Shown here: positions 37,167-44,805 of the stretch, piece by piece
How positions within the stretch are numbered: the first letter of the stretch is position 1
How the letters are laid out: each line of letters opens with the position of its first letter
Assembly (NCBI RefSeq): GCF_024756255.1
Contig: NZ_JANUHB010000004.1
Span: forward strand, 310,001-374,000
DNA: 64,000 nucleotides
Direction of reading: 5' to 3'
Source: Massilia agilis
GTDB lineage: Bacteria > Pseudomonadota > Gammaproteobacteria > Burkholderiales > Burkholderiaceae_D
The notes under the pieces: generated by a model
The model's database searches: none
What the model saw: only the letters and a program-made list of their open reading frames with translations
Told to the model about the DNA's origin: nothing
Position numbers and translations under genes: made by a program

Positions 37167-38199
37167 CATGGCAGCCATGACCGGACGAGCTATCGCGCTA
37201 TGGCTGGCGGTCGCGGCGAGCGCGTCGGCGGCGCCCCCGACGCCGCAGGATGCGCTGCACGCGGCCGGCCCGCAGGCTGCCCACATCGGCGACCTGTGGA
37301 ACTTCACGCTCGGCCTGTGCACGCTCGTGTTCGTGCTGGTGCTCGGCGCCTGCCTGGTGGCCCTGTGGCGCGCACCCAAGGTGCCCCAGCGGACGGCGCC
37401 GGACATGACTTCGCTGGCCCAGCCGGAGCGGCGCGTGCACCGCGTGGTTGGCTGGGGTGTCGGCGTGTCGATCGTCGGGCTGCTGGCGCTGCTGGCCGCG
37501 GACGTGTTCACCAGCCGCGCGCTGGCCCGGCTGCCGCTGCGCGACGCCGTCAACATCGAGCTGGTCGGGCACCAGTGGTGGTGGGAGGCGCGCTACCAGT
37601 ACGACGATCCGTCGAAGAACTTCGTTACCGCGAACGAGCTGCACATCCCGGTCGGGCGCCCGGTCGTGATCACCCTGCGCAGCAACGACGTGATCCACTC
37701 GCTGTGGGTGCCCAACCTGCACGGCAAGCGCGACCTGATCCCGGGGCGCACCGCGGTCCTGCGCTTCCAGGCCGACAAACCCGGCACCTACCGCAGCCAG
37801 TGCGCCGAGTTCTGCGGCCTGGAGCACGCGATGATGGCGCTCTTGGTGGTGGCCGAACCGTCGTCGGTGTACGAGGCGTGGGCGATGCACCAGAACGCGT
37901 CCGCCACGCCGCCCGCCGATGCGCTCGCCCAGCGCGGCCAGCAGGTCTTCCAGGGCAAGACCTGCGTGATGTGCCACACCGTGAGCGGCACCGAAGCGCA
38001 GGGCAAATTCGGCCCCGACCTGACCCATCTTGCCGGCCGCAGCACCATTGCCGCCGGCATGTTCCCCAACAACCGTGGCCACCTGGGCGGCTGGATCGCG
38101 GACCCGCAATCGCTCAAGCCCGGCGTGAACATGCCGTCCAACGCGCTCGAGCCGGACGACCTGCAAGCCTTGCTGGCTTACCTGGAGACGCTGAAATGA
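37138..38199 (+). CDS. coxB: Cytochrome c oxidase subunit II fused to cytochrome c (caa3 type)
   Basis: 353 residues. A signal-like N-terminus and two membrane helices (about 48-75 and 100-122) precede the CuA domain: GHQWWWEARY, then CAEFCGLEHAMM with the copper ligands. A C-terminal cytochrome c domain has CVMCH. The fused haem lets the oxidase take electrons directly from the upstream cytochrome. Start: ATG 37138 (AAGGAG at 10 bases, overlapping the previous gene) or ATG 37168 (GGTGGAG at 7 bases); both are plausible. It overlaps coxA by four bases. Confidence 0.93.
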   Translation: MSKPPRWSIDMAAMTGRAIALWLAVAASASAAPPTPQDALHAAGPQAAHIGDLWNFTLGLCTLVFVLVLGACLVALWRAPKVPQRTAPDMTSLAQPERRVHRVVGWGVGVSIVGLLALLAADVFTSRALARLPLRDAVNIELVGHQWWWEARYQYDDPSKNFVTANELHIPVGRPVVITLRSNDVIHSLWVPNLHGKRDLIPGRTAVLRFQADKPGTYRSQCAEFCGLEHAMMALLVVAEPSSVYEAWAMHQNASATPPADALAQRGQQVFQGKTCVMCHTVSGTEAQGKFGPDLTHLAGRSTIAAGMFPNNRGHLGGWIADPQSLKPGVNMPSNALEPDDLQALLAYLETLK

Positions 38200-40115
38200 A
38201 TACCGTATCCGCGCCCCTGCCGCGCTTGCCGGCACACGAAGCGGCCGAGCTGCAGCAGACCTGGAGCGATCCGCCAGGCCTGATCGGCTGGCTGTCGGCC
38301 GTCAACCACAAGACGATCAGCACGCGCTTCATGGTCACCACGTTTGCGTTTTTTGTCGCCGGCGGCATCCTGGCCGCGCTGATGCGGCTGCAGCTGGCCC
38401 GCCCCGACAGCAAACTGATGGGACCGGACTTCTACAACCAGCTGTTCACGATGCACGGCAGTACGATGATGTTCCTGTTCGCGGTGCCGGTGATGCAGGC
38501 CGTGGCGATCTATCTGGTGCCGCTGATGATCGGCGCGCGCAGCGTCGCCTTCCCGCGCATGAATGCGTTCGCGTACTGGATCTTCACCTTCGGCGGGCTG
38601 ATGCTCTACATCGGCTTCTTCCTCGACATTGGCCCGGACGCCGGCTGGTTCGCCTACGTGCCGCTGTCCGGGCCCCAGTTCTCGCCCGGCAAACGGGTGG
38701 ATTTCTGGGCCCAGATGATCACCTTCACCGAGCTGGCCGCGCTGATGGAAGCGATCGTCATCATCACCACGGTCCTCAAGATGCGCGCGCCCGGCATGAC
38801 CCTGAACCGCATGCCGCTGTTCGTGTGGACCATGCTGGTGACCTCGTTCATGGTGCTGTTCGCGATGCCGGCGGTGATGTTGTCCAGCACCGCGCTGATC
38901 CTCGACCGCCTGGTCGGCACCCACTTCTTCAACCCGGGGGAGGGCGGCGACGCGCTCTTGTGGCAGCACCTGTTCTGGTTCTTCGGCCACCCCGAGGTGT
39001 ACCTGATCTTCATTCCGCCGCTCGGCTTCATCTCCAGCATCATCCCCACCTTTGCGCGCCGCCCGGTGGTCGGCTACCCGGCCATGGTGCTGGCGCTGAT
39101 CGCCACCGCTTTTCTCGCGTTCGGCCTGTGGGTGCACCACATGTTCGCCACCAATTTGCCGGAGCTGGGCAAGACCTTCTTCACCGCGGCCAGCCTGATG
39201 ATCGCCATTCCGACGAGCGTGCAGATCTTCTGCTGGATCGCCACGCTCTGGACCGGGCGTATCCACTTCAAGACGCCGCTCCTGTTCGTGCTCGCCTTTT
39301 TTGCGATCCTGCTGCTGGGCGGGCTCACGGGCCTGATGCTCGCATCGGTGGCGCTCGACACCCAGCTGCACGACACCTTCTTCGTCGTCGCCCACCTGCA
39401 CTACGTGCTGCTGGGCGGCGCGGTGTTCCCGCTGTTCGGCGCTTTCTACTACTGGTTCCCCAAGTTCACCGGGCGCATGCTCGACGAGCGCCTGGGCCGC
39501 TGGAACTTCTGGCTGTTCTTCATCGGCTTTAACGTCACCTTCTTCCCGATGCACATCCTCGGCCTGCAAGGCATGCCGCGCCGGATCTACACCTATCCCC
39601 AAGAGATGGGCTGGGGCGGCATGAACCTGCTGGCCTCGATCGGCGCGCTCACGATCGCGATCAGCGTCCTGCTCTTCATCATCAACGTGCTCAAGAGCCG
39701 GCGCCACGGCGAACTGGCGGGCGACGACCCGTGGGGCGCCGGCACGCTGGAATGGGCCGTGGCATCGCCACCGCCGGCTGGCAACTTCGAGCTCATGCCA
39801 GTTGTGCATGGCCGCGACCCGCTGTGGGAGCCGCAGGGCTCGCCGTCGCACGTGACGGGGCTGACCAACAAGCACCGGGAAGTGCTGATCACCTCCGTCA
39901 ACGACGCCGAGCTCGATCACCGCCTGTGGCTGCCGTCGTCCTCGATCTGGCCCTTCCTGTCCGCGGTGGCGGTCACGATCCTGTTCATCGGCTCGATCTT
40001 CACGCCGTGGGCCGTGGTGTGGGCCTCGATTCCGGTCGCCATCGGCACCACGTTCTGGTTCTGGCCCAAGCGCCGCACGTCCGAACTGCGCGCGGCCTCG
40101 GAGGTACGCCCATGA
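38196..40115 (+). CDS. coxA: Cytochrome c oxidase subunit I
   Basis: A 639-residue haem-copper oxidase subunit with 12 core helices plus a C-terminal extension with two more. CuB and haem ligands are present: H87 (MHGST), H265 in HPEVY with the cross-linked Tyr269 and Glu267, H314-H315, and H400/H402 (HDTFFVVAHLHYVL). Unusually, the D-channel motif GARDVAFPRMN reads GARSVAFPRMN (Ser116) and the K-channel motif PTGVKIF reads PTSVQIF (Gln343). It may thus be an alternative, weakly or non-pumping oxidase (inference). Confidence 0.95.
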   Translation: MNTVSAPLPRLPAHEAAELQQTWSDPPGLIGWLSAVNHKTISTRFMVTTFAFFVAGGILAALMRLQLARPDSKLMGPDFYNQLFTMHGSTMMFLFAVPVMQAVAIYLVPLMIGARSVAFPRMNAFAYWIFTFGGLMLYIGFFLDIGPDAGWFAYVPLSGPQFSPGKRVDFWAQMITFTELAALMEAIVIITTVLKMRAPGMTLNRMPLFVWTMLVTSFMVLFAMPAVMLSSTALILDRLVGTHFFNPGEGGDALLWQHLFWFFGHPEVYLIFIPPLGFISSIIPTFARRPVVGYPAMVLALIATAFLAFGLWVHHMFATNLPELGKTFFTAASLMIAIPTSVQIFCWIATLWTGRIHFKTPLLFVLAFFAILLLGGLTGLMLASVALDTQLHDTFFVVAHLHYVLLGGAVFPLFGAFYYWFPKFTGRMLDERLGRWNFWLFFIGFNVTFFPMHILGLQGMPRRIYTYPQEMGWGGMNLLASIGALTIAISVLLFIINVLKSRRHGELAGDDPWGAGTLEWAVASPPPAGNFELMPVVHGRDPLWEPQGSPSHVTGLTNKHREVLITSVNDAELDHRLWLPSSSIWPFLSAVAVTILFIGSIFTPWAVVWASIPVAIGTTFWFWPKRRTSELRAASEVRP

Positions 40116-40738
40116 CCCCGCCGATCGAACGCACCTCGACCCGCAGCGGTGACGCCCTCGACGTGCGTCACCTGCCGACCTTCGCCTTCAGCCACCGTAG
40201 CCCCATGTGGTGGGGCACCATGGGCCTGATGGCGATCGAAGGCACGGTGTTCGCGCTGGCGGTCATGACCTACTTCTACCTGCGCAGCCACGCCAGCCGC
40301 TGGCCGATGAGCCAATTCCCGCCCGACCTGATCTGGGGTACGGCCAACACCTTCATCATGCTGGGCAGCGTGATCCCGAACTGGCTCGCCAAGCGTGCCG
40401 CCGAAAAGCTCGACCTGCAGCAGGTACGCGTCTGGATGGTCGTTTGCATGCTGTTCGCCACCGCCTTCCTGGTGCTGCGCGTGTTCGAGTTCAAGGCACT
40501 GAACACCAGCTGGGACAGCGACGCCTACGGCTCGGCCGTGTGGATGCTGATGGGGCTGCACACCACCCACCTGATCACCGATTTTTACGATTCGCTGGTG
40601 CTCACGGTGCTCATGTTCACCGGGCCGCTCGAAGGCAAGCGCTTCGTGGACGTGAGCGAGAACGCGGCTTACTGGTACTTCGTGGTGGTGAGCTGGATCC
40701 CGATTTACGCTGTCGTTTACTGGGGGGCGCGGCTGTGA
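40112..40738 (+). CDS. coxC: Cytochrome c oxidase subunit III
   Basis: A 208-residue subunit III with five predicted membrane helices, shorter than the seven-helix mitochondrial form and like bacterial caa3/bo3 types. SPMWWGTMGLMAIEGTVFALAV opens the membrane part (as pattern: WWG, EG, MTYFYLR), and LMGLHTTHLITDF and YWYFVVVSWIPIY close it. It starts at an ATGA overlap with coxA and ends at a GTGA overlap with the next gene. Confidence 0.93.
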   Translation: MTPPIERTSTRSGDALDVRHLPTFAFSHRSPMWWGTMGLMAIEGTVFALAVMTYFYLRSHASRWPMSQFPPDLIWGTANTFIMLGSVIPNWLAKRAAEKLDLQQVRVWMVVCMLFATAFLVLRVFEFKALNTSWDSDAYGSAVWMLMGLHTTHLITDFYDSLVLTVLMFTGPLEGKRFVDVSENAAYWYFVVVSWIPIYAVVYWGARL

Positions 40739-41094
40739 GCCGCGACGAGAACATGGCAAACTGGCCCGCCCTGTTGGTCGCCCCGTCGCTGGCACTGACC
40801 AACCTGTCGATCACCTATGCGCTCACCACGCCCGAATGCTCGCACCAGTCCGACGTGGCGATGCATATCGTCTCGGCGGTTATCCTCGCGATCTGCGTGC
40901 TGCTCACCTTGCAGGCGTGGCGCAACTGGCTGGCGCAGGGCGGCGGCTCGGTCACTCCGCCAAGGCAGGACGACGCGGCGGTGCGCGGCCGCTTCATGTC
41001 GGCCGTCGCCGGCATGGTCGGCACGCTGTCCAGCCTTGTCGTCTTCGCACAGTGGTTTCCGCAATGGGTATTGTCGCCATGCGCCATTGGCTGA
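40735..41094 (+). CDS. Small membrane protein of the oxidase operon
   Basis: 119 residues with three hydrophobic segments (about 9-30, 40-60 and 90-110). GTG start in a GTGA overlap with coxC; an ATG at 40753 is an alternative. No family recognised. Its locked place between coxC and ctaG suggests a small structural subunit (subunit IV-like) or an assembly factor of this oxidase. Confidence 0.7.
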   Translation: MSRDENMANWPALLVAPSLALTNLSITYALTTPECSHQSDVAMHIVSAVILAICVLLTLQAWRNWLAQGGGSVTPPRQDDAAVRGRFMSAVAGMVGTLSSLVVFAQWFPQWVLSPCAIG

Positions 41095-41990
41095 TCCTTC
41101 CGCTCCCGTGGCTCGTAGCCGCCGGCGCGTTCGCCCACGACGTCGAAGAAGAGCACGCCACCGGCGAGGCGCTCGGCTGGGGCGCCGAGTGGTGGGTGCT
41201 TGCGCTGCTGGCGTTGTCGCTGATGCTCTACGTCGTCGGCGCACGCAGGCTGTGGCCGCGCATGAGCCACTCGCGCCCTCGCTTTGCGCGCCAGGCTGCC
41301 TGCTTCGCCTGCGGCTGGCTGGTGTTGGCGCTGGCCTTGGCCTCGCCTATCGATGGCGGCGGCAGCCTGGCCTTTTCGGCGCACATGGTGCAGCACGAAT
41401 TGCTGATGATCGTCGCCGCGCCTTTGATGGTGCTCGGGCGGCCGCTTGGCGTATGGGTGTGGGCGCTGCCGTCATCGATGCGTACCGGTGTGGGATCGGT
41501 CACGCACGCGCGGGCGATCTCATTGTTCTGGGACGCGATCACGCGTCCGGTCAATGCCTGGATCCTGCACTTTGCCGCATTGTGGATGTGGCACGTGCCA
41601 GGCTTCTTCCAGGCCGCACTCAGGAACAACGGCATCCACGCGCTGCAGCACGCCAGCTTCCTGTTCTCCGCGCTGCTGTTCTGGTGGGCCGTGCTGGGCA
41701 AGCAGGTCGGCAGCGGCGCGCGCGGCCACGCGATGATCTCGCTGTTCTCGACCATGATGCACACCGGTGCGCTGGGCGCCCTGTTCACGTTTTCGGAATC
41801 GGTGTGGTACCCGGCCTACGGCGACAGTGCCTGGCACGCGTTCGGGCTGAGTGCGCTGGAAGACCAGCAGCTCGGCGGGCTCATCATGTGGATTCCGGGC
41901 GGGCTTGCCTACGTGGCCGCAGGTCTGGCCTTGATGGCGGGCTGGCTGGCCGAACGGCGGCCGACAATGTTGATGGGAGCTGATCGATGA
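41079..41990 (+). CDS. ctaG: CtaG-like caa3 oxidase assembly protein
   Basis: About 303 residues, polytopic (some seven helices). A signal-like N-terminus ends AFAHD. It shows the caa3_CtaG family features HMVQHELLMIVAAPLMVLG, LWMWHVPGFFQAAL and HTGALGALFTFS, rich in His and Met for copper handling. CtaG supports CuB or oxidase assembly. Start either 41079 or the ATG five codons upstream; both lie inside the end of the previous gene. Confidence 0.88.
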   Translation: MRHWLILPLPWLVAAGAFAHDVEEEHATGEALGWGAEWWVLALLALSLMLYVVGARRLWPRMSHSRPRFARQAACFACGWLVLALALASPIDGGGSLAFSAHMVQHELLMIVAAPLMVLGRPLGVWVWALPSSMRTGVGSVTHARAISLFWDAITRPVNAWILHFAALWMWHVPGFFQAALRNNGIHALQHASFLFSALLFWWAVLGKQVGSGARGHAMISLFSTMMHTGALGALFTFSESVWYPAYGDSAWHAFGLSALEDQQLGGLIMWIPGGLAYVAAGLALMAGWLAERRPTMLMGADR

Positions 41991-42346
41991 AACCTGCGTA
42001 TCTGCTGATCGTGCTGGCGGCATCGCTCGCGGCGTGCAGCAAGCCGCCTTCCGTTGAACCGCTCACCGGCGGCAATCCGCGCGCCGGCCAGCAGCTTATC
42101 GAAAGCTTCGGCTGCGCCAGCTGCCACCAGATCAAGGGCATTGCGCATGCCGACAGCAAGGTCGGTCCCTCGCTCAAGGAGATCAAGGACAGCAGTTATG
42201 TGGCCGGCGTGCTGCCCAACAGTGCAGACAACCTGATGAAGTGGATCGAGCACCCACGCGCGATCAACCCGAAAACCGCCATGCCTGAACTTGGCGTCAC
42301 ACCGGCCCAGGCCCGCGACATCGCGGCCTACCTCTACAGCCAGTAA
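41987..42346 (+). CDS. Lipoprotein c-type cytochrome
   Basis: 119 residues with lipobox LAAC (Cys17) and one haem site CASCH, distal Met probably in TAMPELG. It closes the xoxF-cox operon with an ATGA overlap. It could shuttle electrons between the dehydrogenase cytochrome and the oxidase, or serve as an extra oxidase subunit. Confidence 0.88.
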   Translation: MKPAYLLIVLAASLAACSKPPSVEPLTGGNPRAGQQLIESFGCASCHQIKGIAHADSKVGPSLKEIKDSSYVAGVLPNSADNLMKWIEHPRAINPKTAMPELGVTPAQARDIAAYLYSQ

Positions 42347-42369
42347 GCTCTATCCCTTAGCCTGTAAAC

Positions 42370-42403
42370 CGTCATTCCCGCGAAGGCGGGAATCCATAGA
42401 CGG
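42370..42403. repeat. Single REP-like hairpin, family B
   Basis: ATTCCCGC and GCGGGAAT arms around GAAG, flanked by CGTC and ATAGACGG. It is a half element of the family seen as inverted pairs elsewhere. It follows the operon end by 24 bases and may act as its transcript end. Confidence 0.75.
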
Positions 42404-42480
42404 TGTGAACGGATGACCGGCCAGCAACGACCACAGGTTTGTGTTCAAATTCACGGATTAACGTGGAAGGAGAGCCGTCC

Positions 42481-42897
42481 GTGGAAAAGCGCTACAGCAC
42501 GCAAAACGTCGATTGGAAAGCCATCGCAGCCTTGTTTGCCGAGGTCGGCTGGGGTGAGCGCCAGCCGGAGCAGATCCGCGCGGCGTTCGAAAAGAGCAGC
42601 CATGTGATCTTCCTATACGAGGGCGCGGAACTGGTTGCGTTCGGCCGCACGATGGACGATGGCTGCTATTACGCGATGCTGGTCGATGTGTTGGTCAAGC
42701 CGTTCTGCCAGGGCAGGGGGCTGGGACGCGAGATCGTGGACCACCTGCGCGAGCAGCTCGCCGGCTACAAGTTCGTGACCCTGACCGCCGCTGTGGGCAA
42801 GGACGACTTCTACCTCAAGCTCGGCTGGTCGCGCCAGAAGTCGGCGATGATCTGGCCAATGTCGGAGCAGCAGCGTGAGGCACATGTTTTGAAATGA
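42481..42897 (+). CDS. GNAT family N-acetyltransferase
   Basis: 138 residues with a GTG start after AAGGAGAG (8-base spacing). The acetyl-CoA site is QGRGLGREIVDHL, preceded by the LVDVLVKPFCQG strand; the C-terminus has FYLKLGW. It resembles small GNATs that acetylate amines or antibiotics, but no substrate can be assigned. It stands alone between the oxidase operon and the lower-GC island. Confidence 0.88.
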   Translation: MEKRYSTQNVDWKAIAALFAEVGWGERQPEQIRAAFEKSSHVIFLYEGAELVAFGRTMDDGCYYAMLVDVLVKPFCQGRGLGREIVDHLREQLAGYKFVTLTAAVGKDDFYLKLGWSRQKSAMIWPMSEQQREAHVLK

Positions 42898-42941
42898 ACA
42901 TCACAATGCACTGTGACGGTGGTCCGAGACTTCGTGCTCAA

Positions 42942-43808
42942 TTAGCAGCTCAGCTCTTCAAGTCCGTCGCTTATTTCGCGCAATCGTTTGGTAAGACCTT
43001 CAGTTGCGCTTGATCGCTTGAGAGCGTCTTTCCATTGACTTAACGACGATTTAAACACTCTACTCCTTAGGCGTAGATAGATTAGCGCTTGAGTCGAAAG
43101 ATAGATGGTAGCCGCATGCACAGCAAGTCTGAACGAGTTTTCCGTACCGGCAGCTGTCAAATTTCCCCCGCCCACAAAGGGCGTTAGTCCGAGCGAAAGC
43201 GAATGTGTACTTTGGGAGAAGAGATTATATAGACCCGATTCCACAGTGCTACTTAGCGGTCGATCTCCACGGTACCTTTGCGGAATGTATGGCGAACCTC
43301 CGAGGAGAAGTTTCTTCTGATGAGGTACATCTAGCCCCTTAAAGATCGTGTTTCGGGACAGCTCTTCCAAGGACCAGACCCTTGCCGCATCGCCGAAGGG
43401 GCGGGGAGAAATGCCTAACCGGTGATGTATCTTTCGTAGATCGGTTGCGTGATTTAGACTGAACAGATGAAGTCGAAATTCAAATTCGTCTTTGGAGATG
43501 CCCGGTTCAAGTAAGTAGGCCATCGCATTATGTGCCTCCATAATGCACCGGGTTAGTATGCAAATAGCGGCAACGTCAAGCTCGGCGTTCCTGCTGGACG
43601 GGTCTGCTGCCTCGCATAGGCTGATGATCGATTGCCCATGGCGAACGGCTTTCGTGAACAGGGCATGGCCATAGTATGTGCGATAGCTAGTCGGAAATGT
43701 GTTGCTGGCTTTCGCGAGTACGGCTTCGCAAATTTGTACAGTACCTTTGATCTTAGAATCGTTCACATTGAGACTCAGCAATGGTTCAGAGTGGGACGTA
43801 GCGACCAA
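42942..43808 (-). CDS. Hypothetical protein of a low-GC island
   Basis: 288 residues, not recognised. It is mostly helical, with long segments such as DVAAICILTRCIMEAHNAMAYLL that could be amphipathic or hydrophobic, and general likeness to the DUF5677 type of helical proteins (weak). No signal peptide. Base composition is visibly lower in GC (near half by eye) and codons differ from neighbours, so recent transfer is likely. No clear ribosome site precedes the ATG. Confidence 0.6.
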   Translation of the reverse strand: MVATSHSEPLLSLNVNDSKIKGTVQICEAVLAKASNTFPTSYRTYYGHALFTKAVRHGQSIISLCEAADPSSRNAELDVAAICILTRCIMEAHNAMAYLLEPGISKDEFEFRLHLFSLNHATDLRKIHHRLGISPRPFGDAARVWSLEELSRNTIFKGLDVPHQKKLLLGGSPYIPQRYRGDRPLSSTVESGLYNLFSQSTHSLSLGLTPFVGGGNLTAAGTENSFRLAVHAATIYLSTQALIYLRLRSRVFKSSLSQWKDALKRSSATEGLTKRLREISDGLEELSC

Positions 43809-43936
43809 GGTCGCGACCGATCAAGCCACTCGTCGAAAATTGTAGGCCACTGAAACCAAAGCGACCCCCATATCGAGTAGATTTTTTGTTGCGGAAATGC
43901 GACGGGAGGTTTCGCATTTTCTCGCCACTACAAGCA

Positions 43937-43980
43937 TCACTGCGTGTCACCGAGTATCACGGCATTTCACGGCACGTCAC
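43937..43980 (+). repeat. Five TCAC repeats phased at exactly 10 bases
   Basis: TCAC occurs at 43937, 43947, 43957, 43967 and 43977, with partial likeness of the spacers (CGGCA follows two of them). The 10-base period places all copies on one face of the helix, as for iterons or a cooperative DNA-binding protein. Confidence 0.75.
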
Positions 43981-44061
43981 TCTTGAAAAGGAGCCGTTTT
44001 AACCGTGGCCAAAATAGTCGATGATCAGCCAAAAATTGCGCAATACTAGTACTACCCGAAA

Positions 44062-44089
44062 GAAAAGGGCCGGTTCGTTTGACCGGCCC
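44062..44089 (-). terminator. Terminator-like hairpin, minus strand
   Basis: GGGCCGGT (44067-44074) pairs with ACCGGCCC (44082-44089). Read on the minus strand the stem is followed by TTTTC, a usable T-run. No minus-strand gene upstream of it is convincing. Confidence 0.5.
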
Positions 44090-44240
44090 CGGGTGCAACC
44101 ACACGTTGGAGCATCACTTCACTATGACGATAACGATCGAAAGCTGCAAACTGAAGTTTTCCATTGCCTTGAGTACGCAGTTGATCATCTCGTGCCTGAT
44201 GATCACCCTCGTATCAATGCCGATGGTATAACACTCCCAA

Positions 44241-44281
44241 GTGTCCGATAGGGAGGTCTCGTACACCTCGCTATCGGACAC
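44241..44281. repeat. 41-base near-perfect hairpin
   Basis: GTGTCCGATAG (44241-44251) and CTATCGGACAC (44271-44281) are perfect inverted repeats; inside, GAGGT and ACCTC continue the stem after one G-G mismatch, leaving a 7-base loop. There is no T-run on either side. It could be a recombination site, a MITE remnant with 11-base ends, or an RNA element. Confidence 0.7.
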
Positions 44282-44604
44282 CGTTACAGTATTCCAGCAC
44301 AATCTTTCCGTCAAAAGGTTTCTTCACCGCGCCGGGAGCAGATTCCACTTATCTAAGGCTGGCTCATTGCGCGTGATTAGCGGAAACCGCCGCTGTACAG
44401 CGCTCGCTGTTGACCGGGGACCACGGGGGGGGGAATTCGAAAACTGCACAGTTGTATCCGCCGCGCTGGACGAGCATCGACCGATGAGGGTTTGAAGATG
44501 AAGCGAGACTGGGCGGAAGAGCCGTAGAGTGCTCTTGCCGGGGCCGAATGAGGAAATTCCAGCGATGTATCGAACCTGTGTGCAACACCAAGGCAAGGAC
44601 GCAA

Positions 44605-44640
44605 TGAAAAAGCCGCTGAACCTTTCGGAACAGCGGCTTT
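44605..44640 (-). terminator. Intrinsic terminator of tRNA-Met
   Basis: AAAGCCGCTG and CAGCGGCTTT (44609-44618, 44631-44640) form a 10-bp stem. On the minus strand the stem ends in a run of T (TTTTTC) and lies just 7 bases past the tRNA CCA end. Confidence 0.9.
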
Positions 44641-44647
44641 CGTATTC

Positions 44648-44724
44648 TGGTGGTGATAGTTGGACTTGAACCAACGACCCTAGCATTATGAATGCTATGC
44701 TCTAACCAACTGAGCTATATCACC
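44648..44724 (-). tRNA. tRNA-Met (CAT), elongator type
   Basis: A 77-base gene with encoded CCA. The acceptor arms GGTGATA and TATCACC pair perfectly; D-arm AGCTCAGTTGGTTAGAGC and T-arm GTTGGTTCAAGTCCAAC are canonical. The anticodon is CAT in a TTCATAA loop. The G1-C72 pair rules out the initiator form; an Ile-CAT (lysidine) identity is less likely from the overall sequence. It has its own promoter and terminator. Confidence 0.95.
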
Positions 44725-44737
44725 TGCAACGACGAGC

Positions 44738-44766
44738 ATTATCCAGATTCATGCCCGCGGTGTCAA
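44738..44766 (-). promoter_or_regulatory. Sigma-70 promoter of tRNA-Met
   Basis: On the minus strand TTGACA (44761-44766) and GATAAT (44738-44743) are separated by exactly 17 bases, a near-consensus promoter. The -10 ends 13 bases upstream of the tRNA 5' end. Confidence 0.9.
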
Positions 44767-44805
44767 GGCTGGGGAAACCAGCCGAGCCAAATATTTTACA
44801 CCATA

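Larger units (their letters stand above)
43809..44604. other. Gene-free low-GC stretch beside tRNA-Met
   Basis: No convincing gene is seen over about 800 bases. The region holds a phased TCAC repeat (43937-43980), a short SD-led reading frame of 14 codons (44005-44049), a minus-strand terminator-like hairpin (44062-44089), a 41-base hairpin (44241-44281) and a run of nine G at about 44425. It looks like the eroded remains of an integrated element. Confidence 0.55.

Noticed and set aside
43937..43980. CRISPR-like array
   Set aside because: The unit is only 10 bases with a 4-base constant part; no repeat of CRISPR length and no cas genes are present.
44114..44314. 66-codon minus-strand frame in the island
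   Set aside because: No ribosome site, no recognisable domain, and it crosses the 41-base hairpin; the terminator-like hairpin behind it is not enough support.
42898..44647. Prophage or integrative element with intact machinery
   Set aside because: No integrase, excisionase, structural or replication gene is present and no direct repeat of the tRNA end was found.
44648..44724. Initiator tRNA
   Set aside because: The first acceptor pair is G-C; initiator tRNAs have a mismatch there and three G-C pairs in the anticodon stem.
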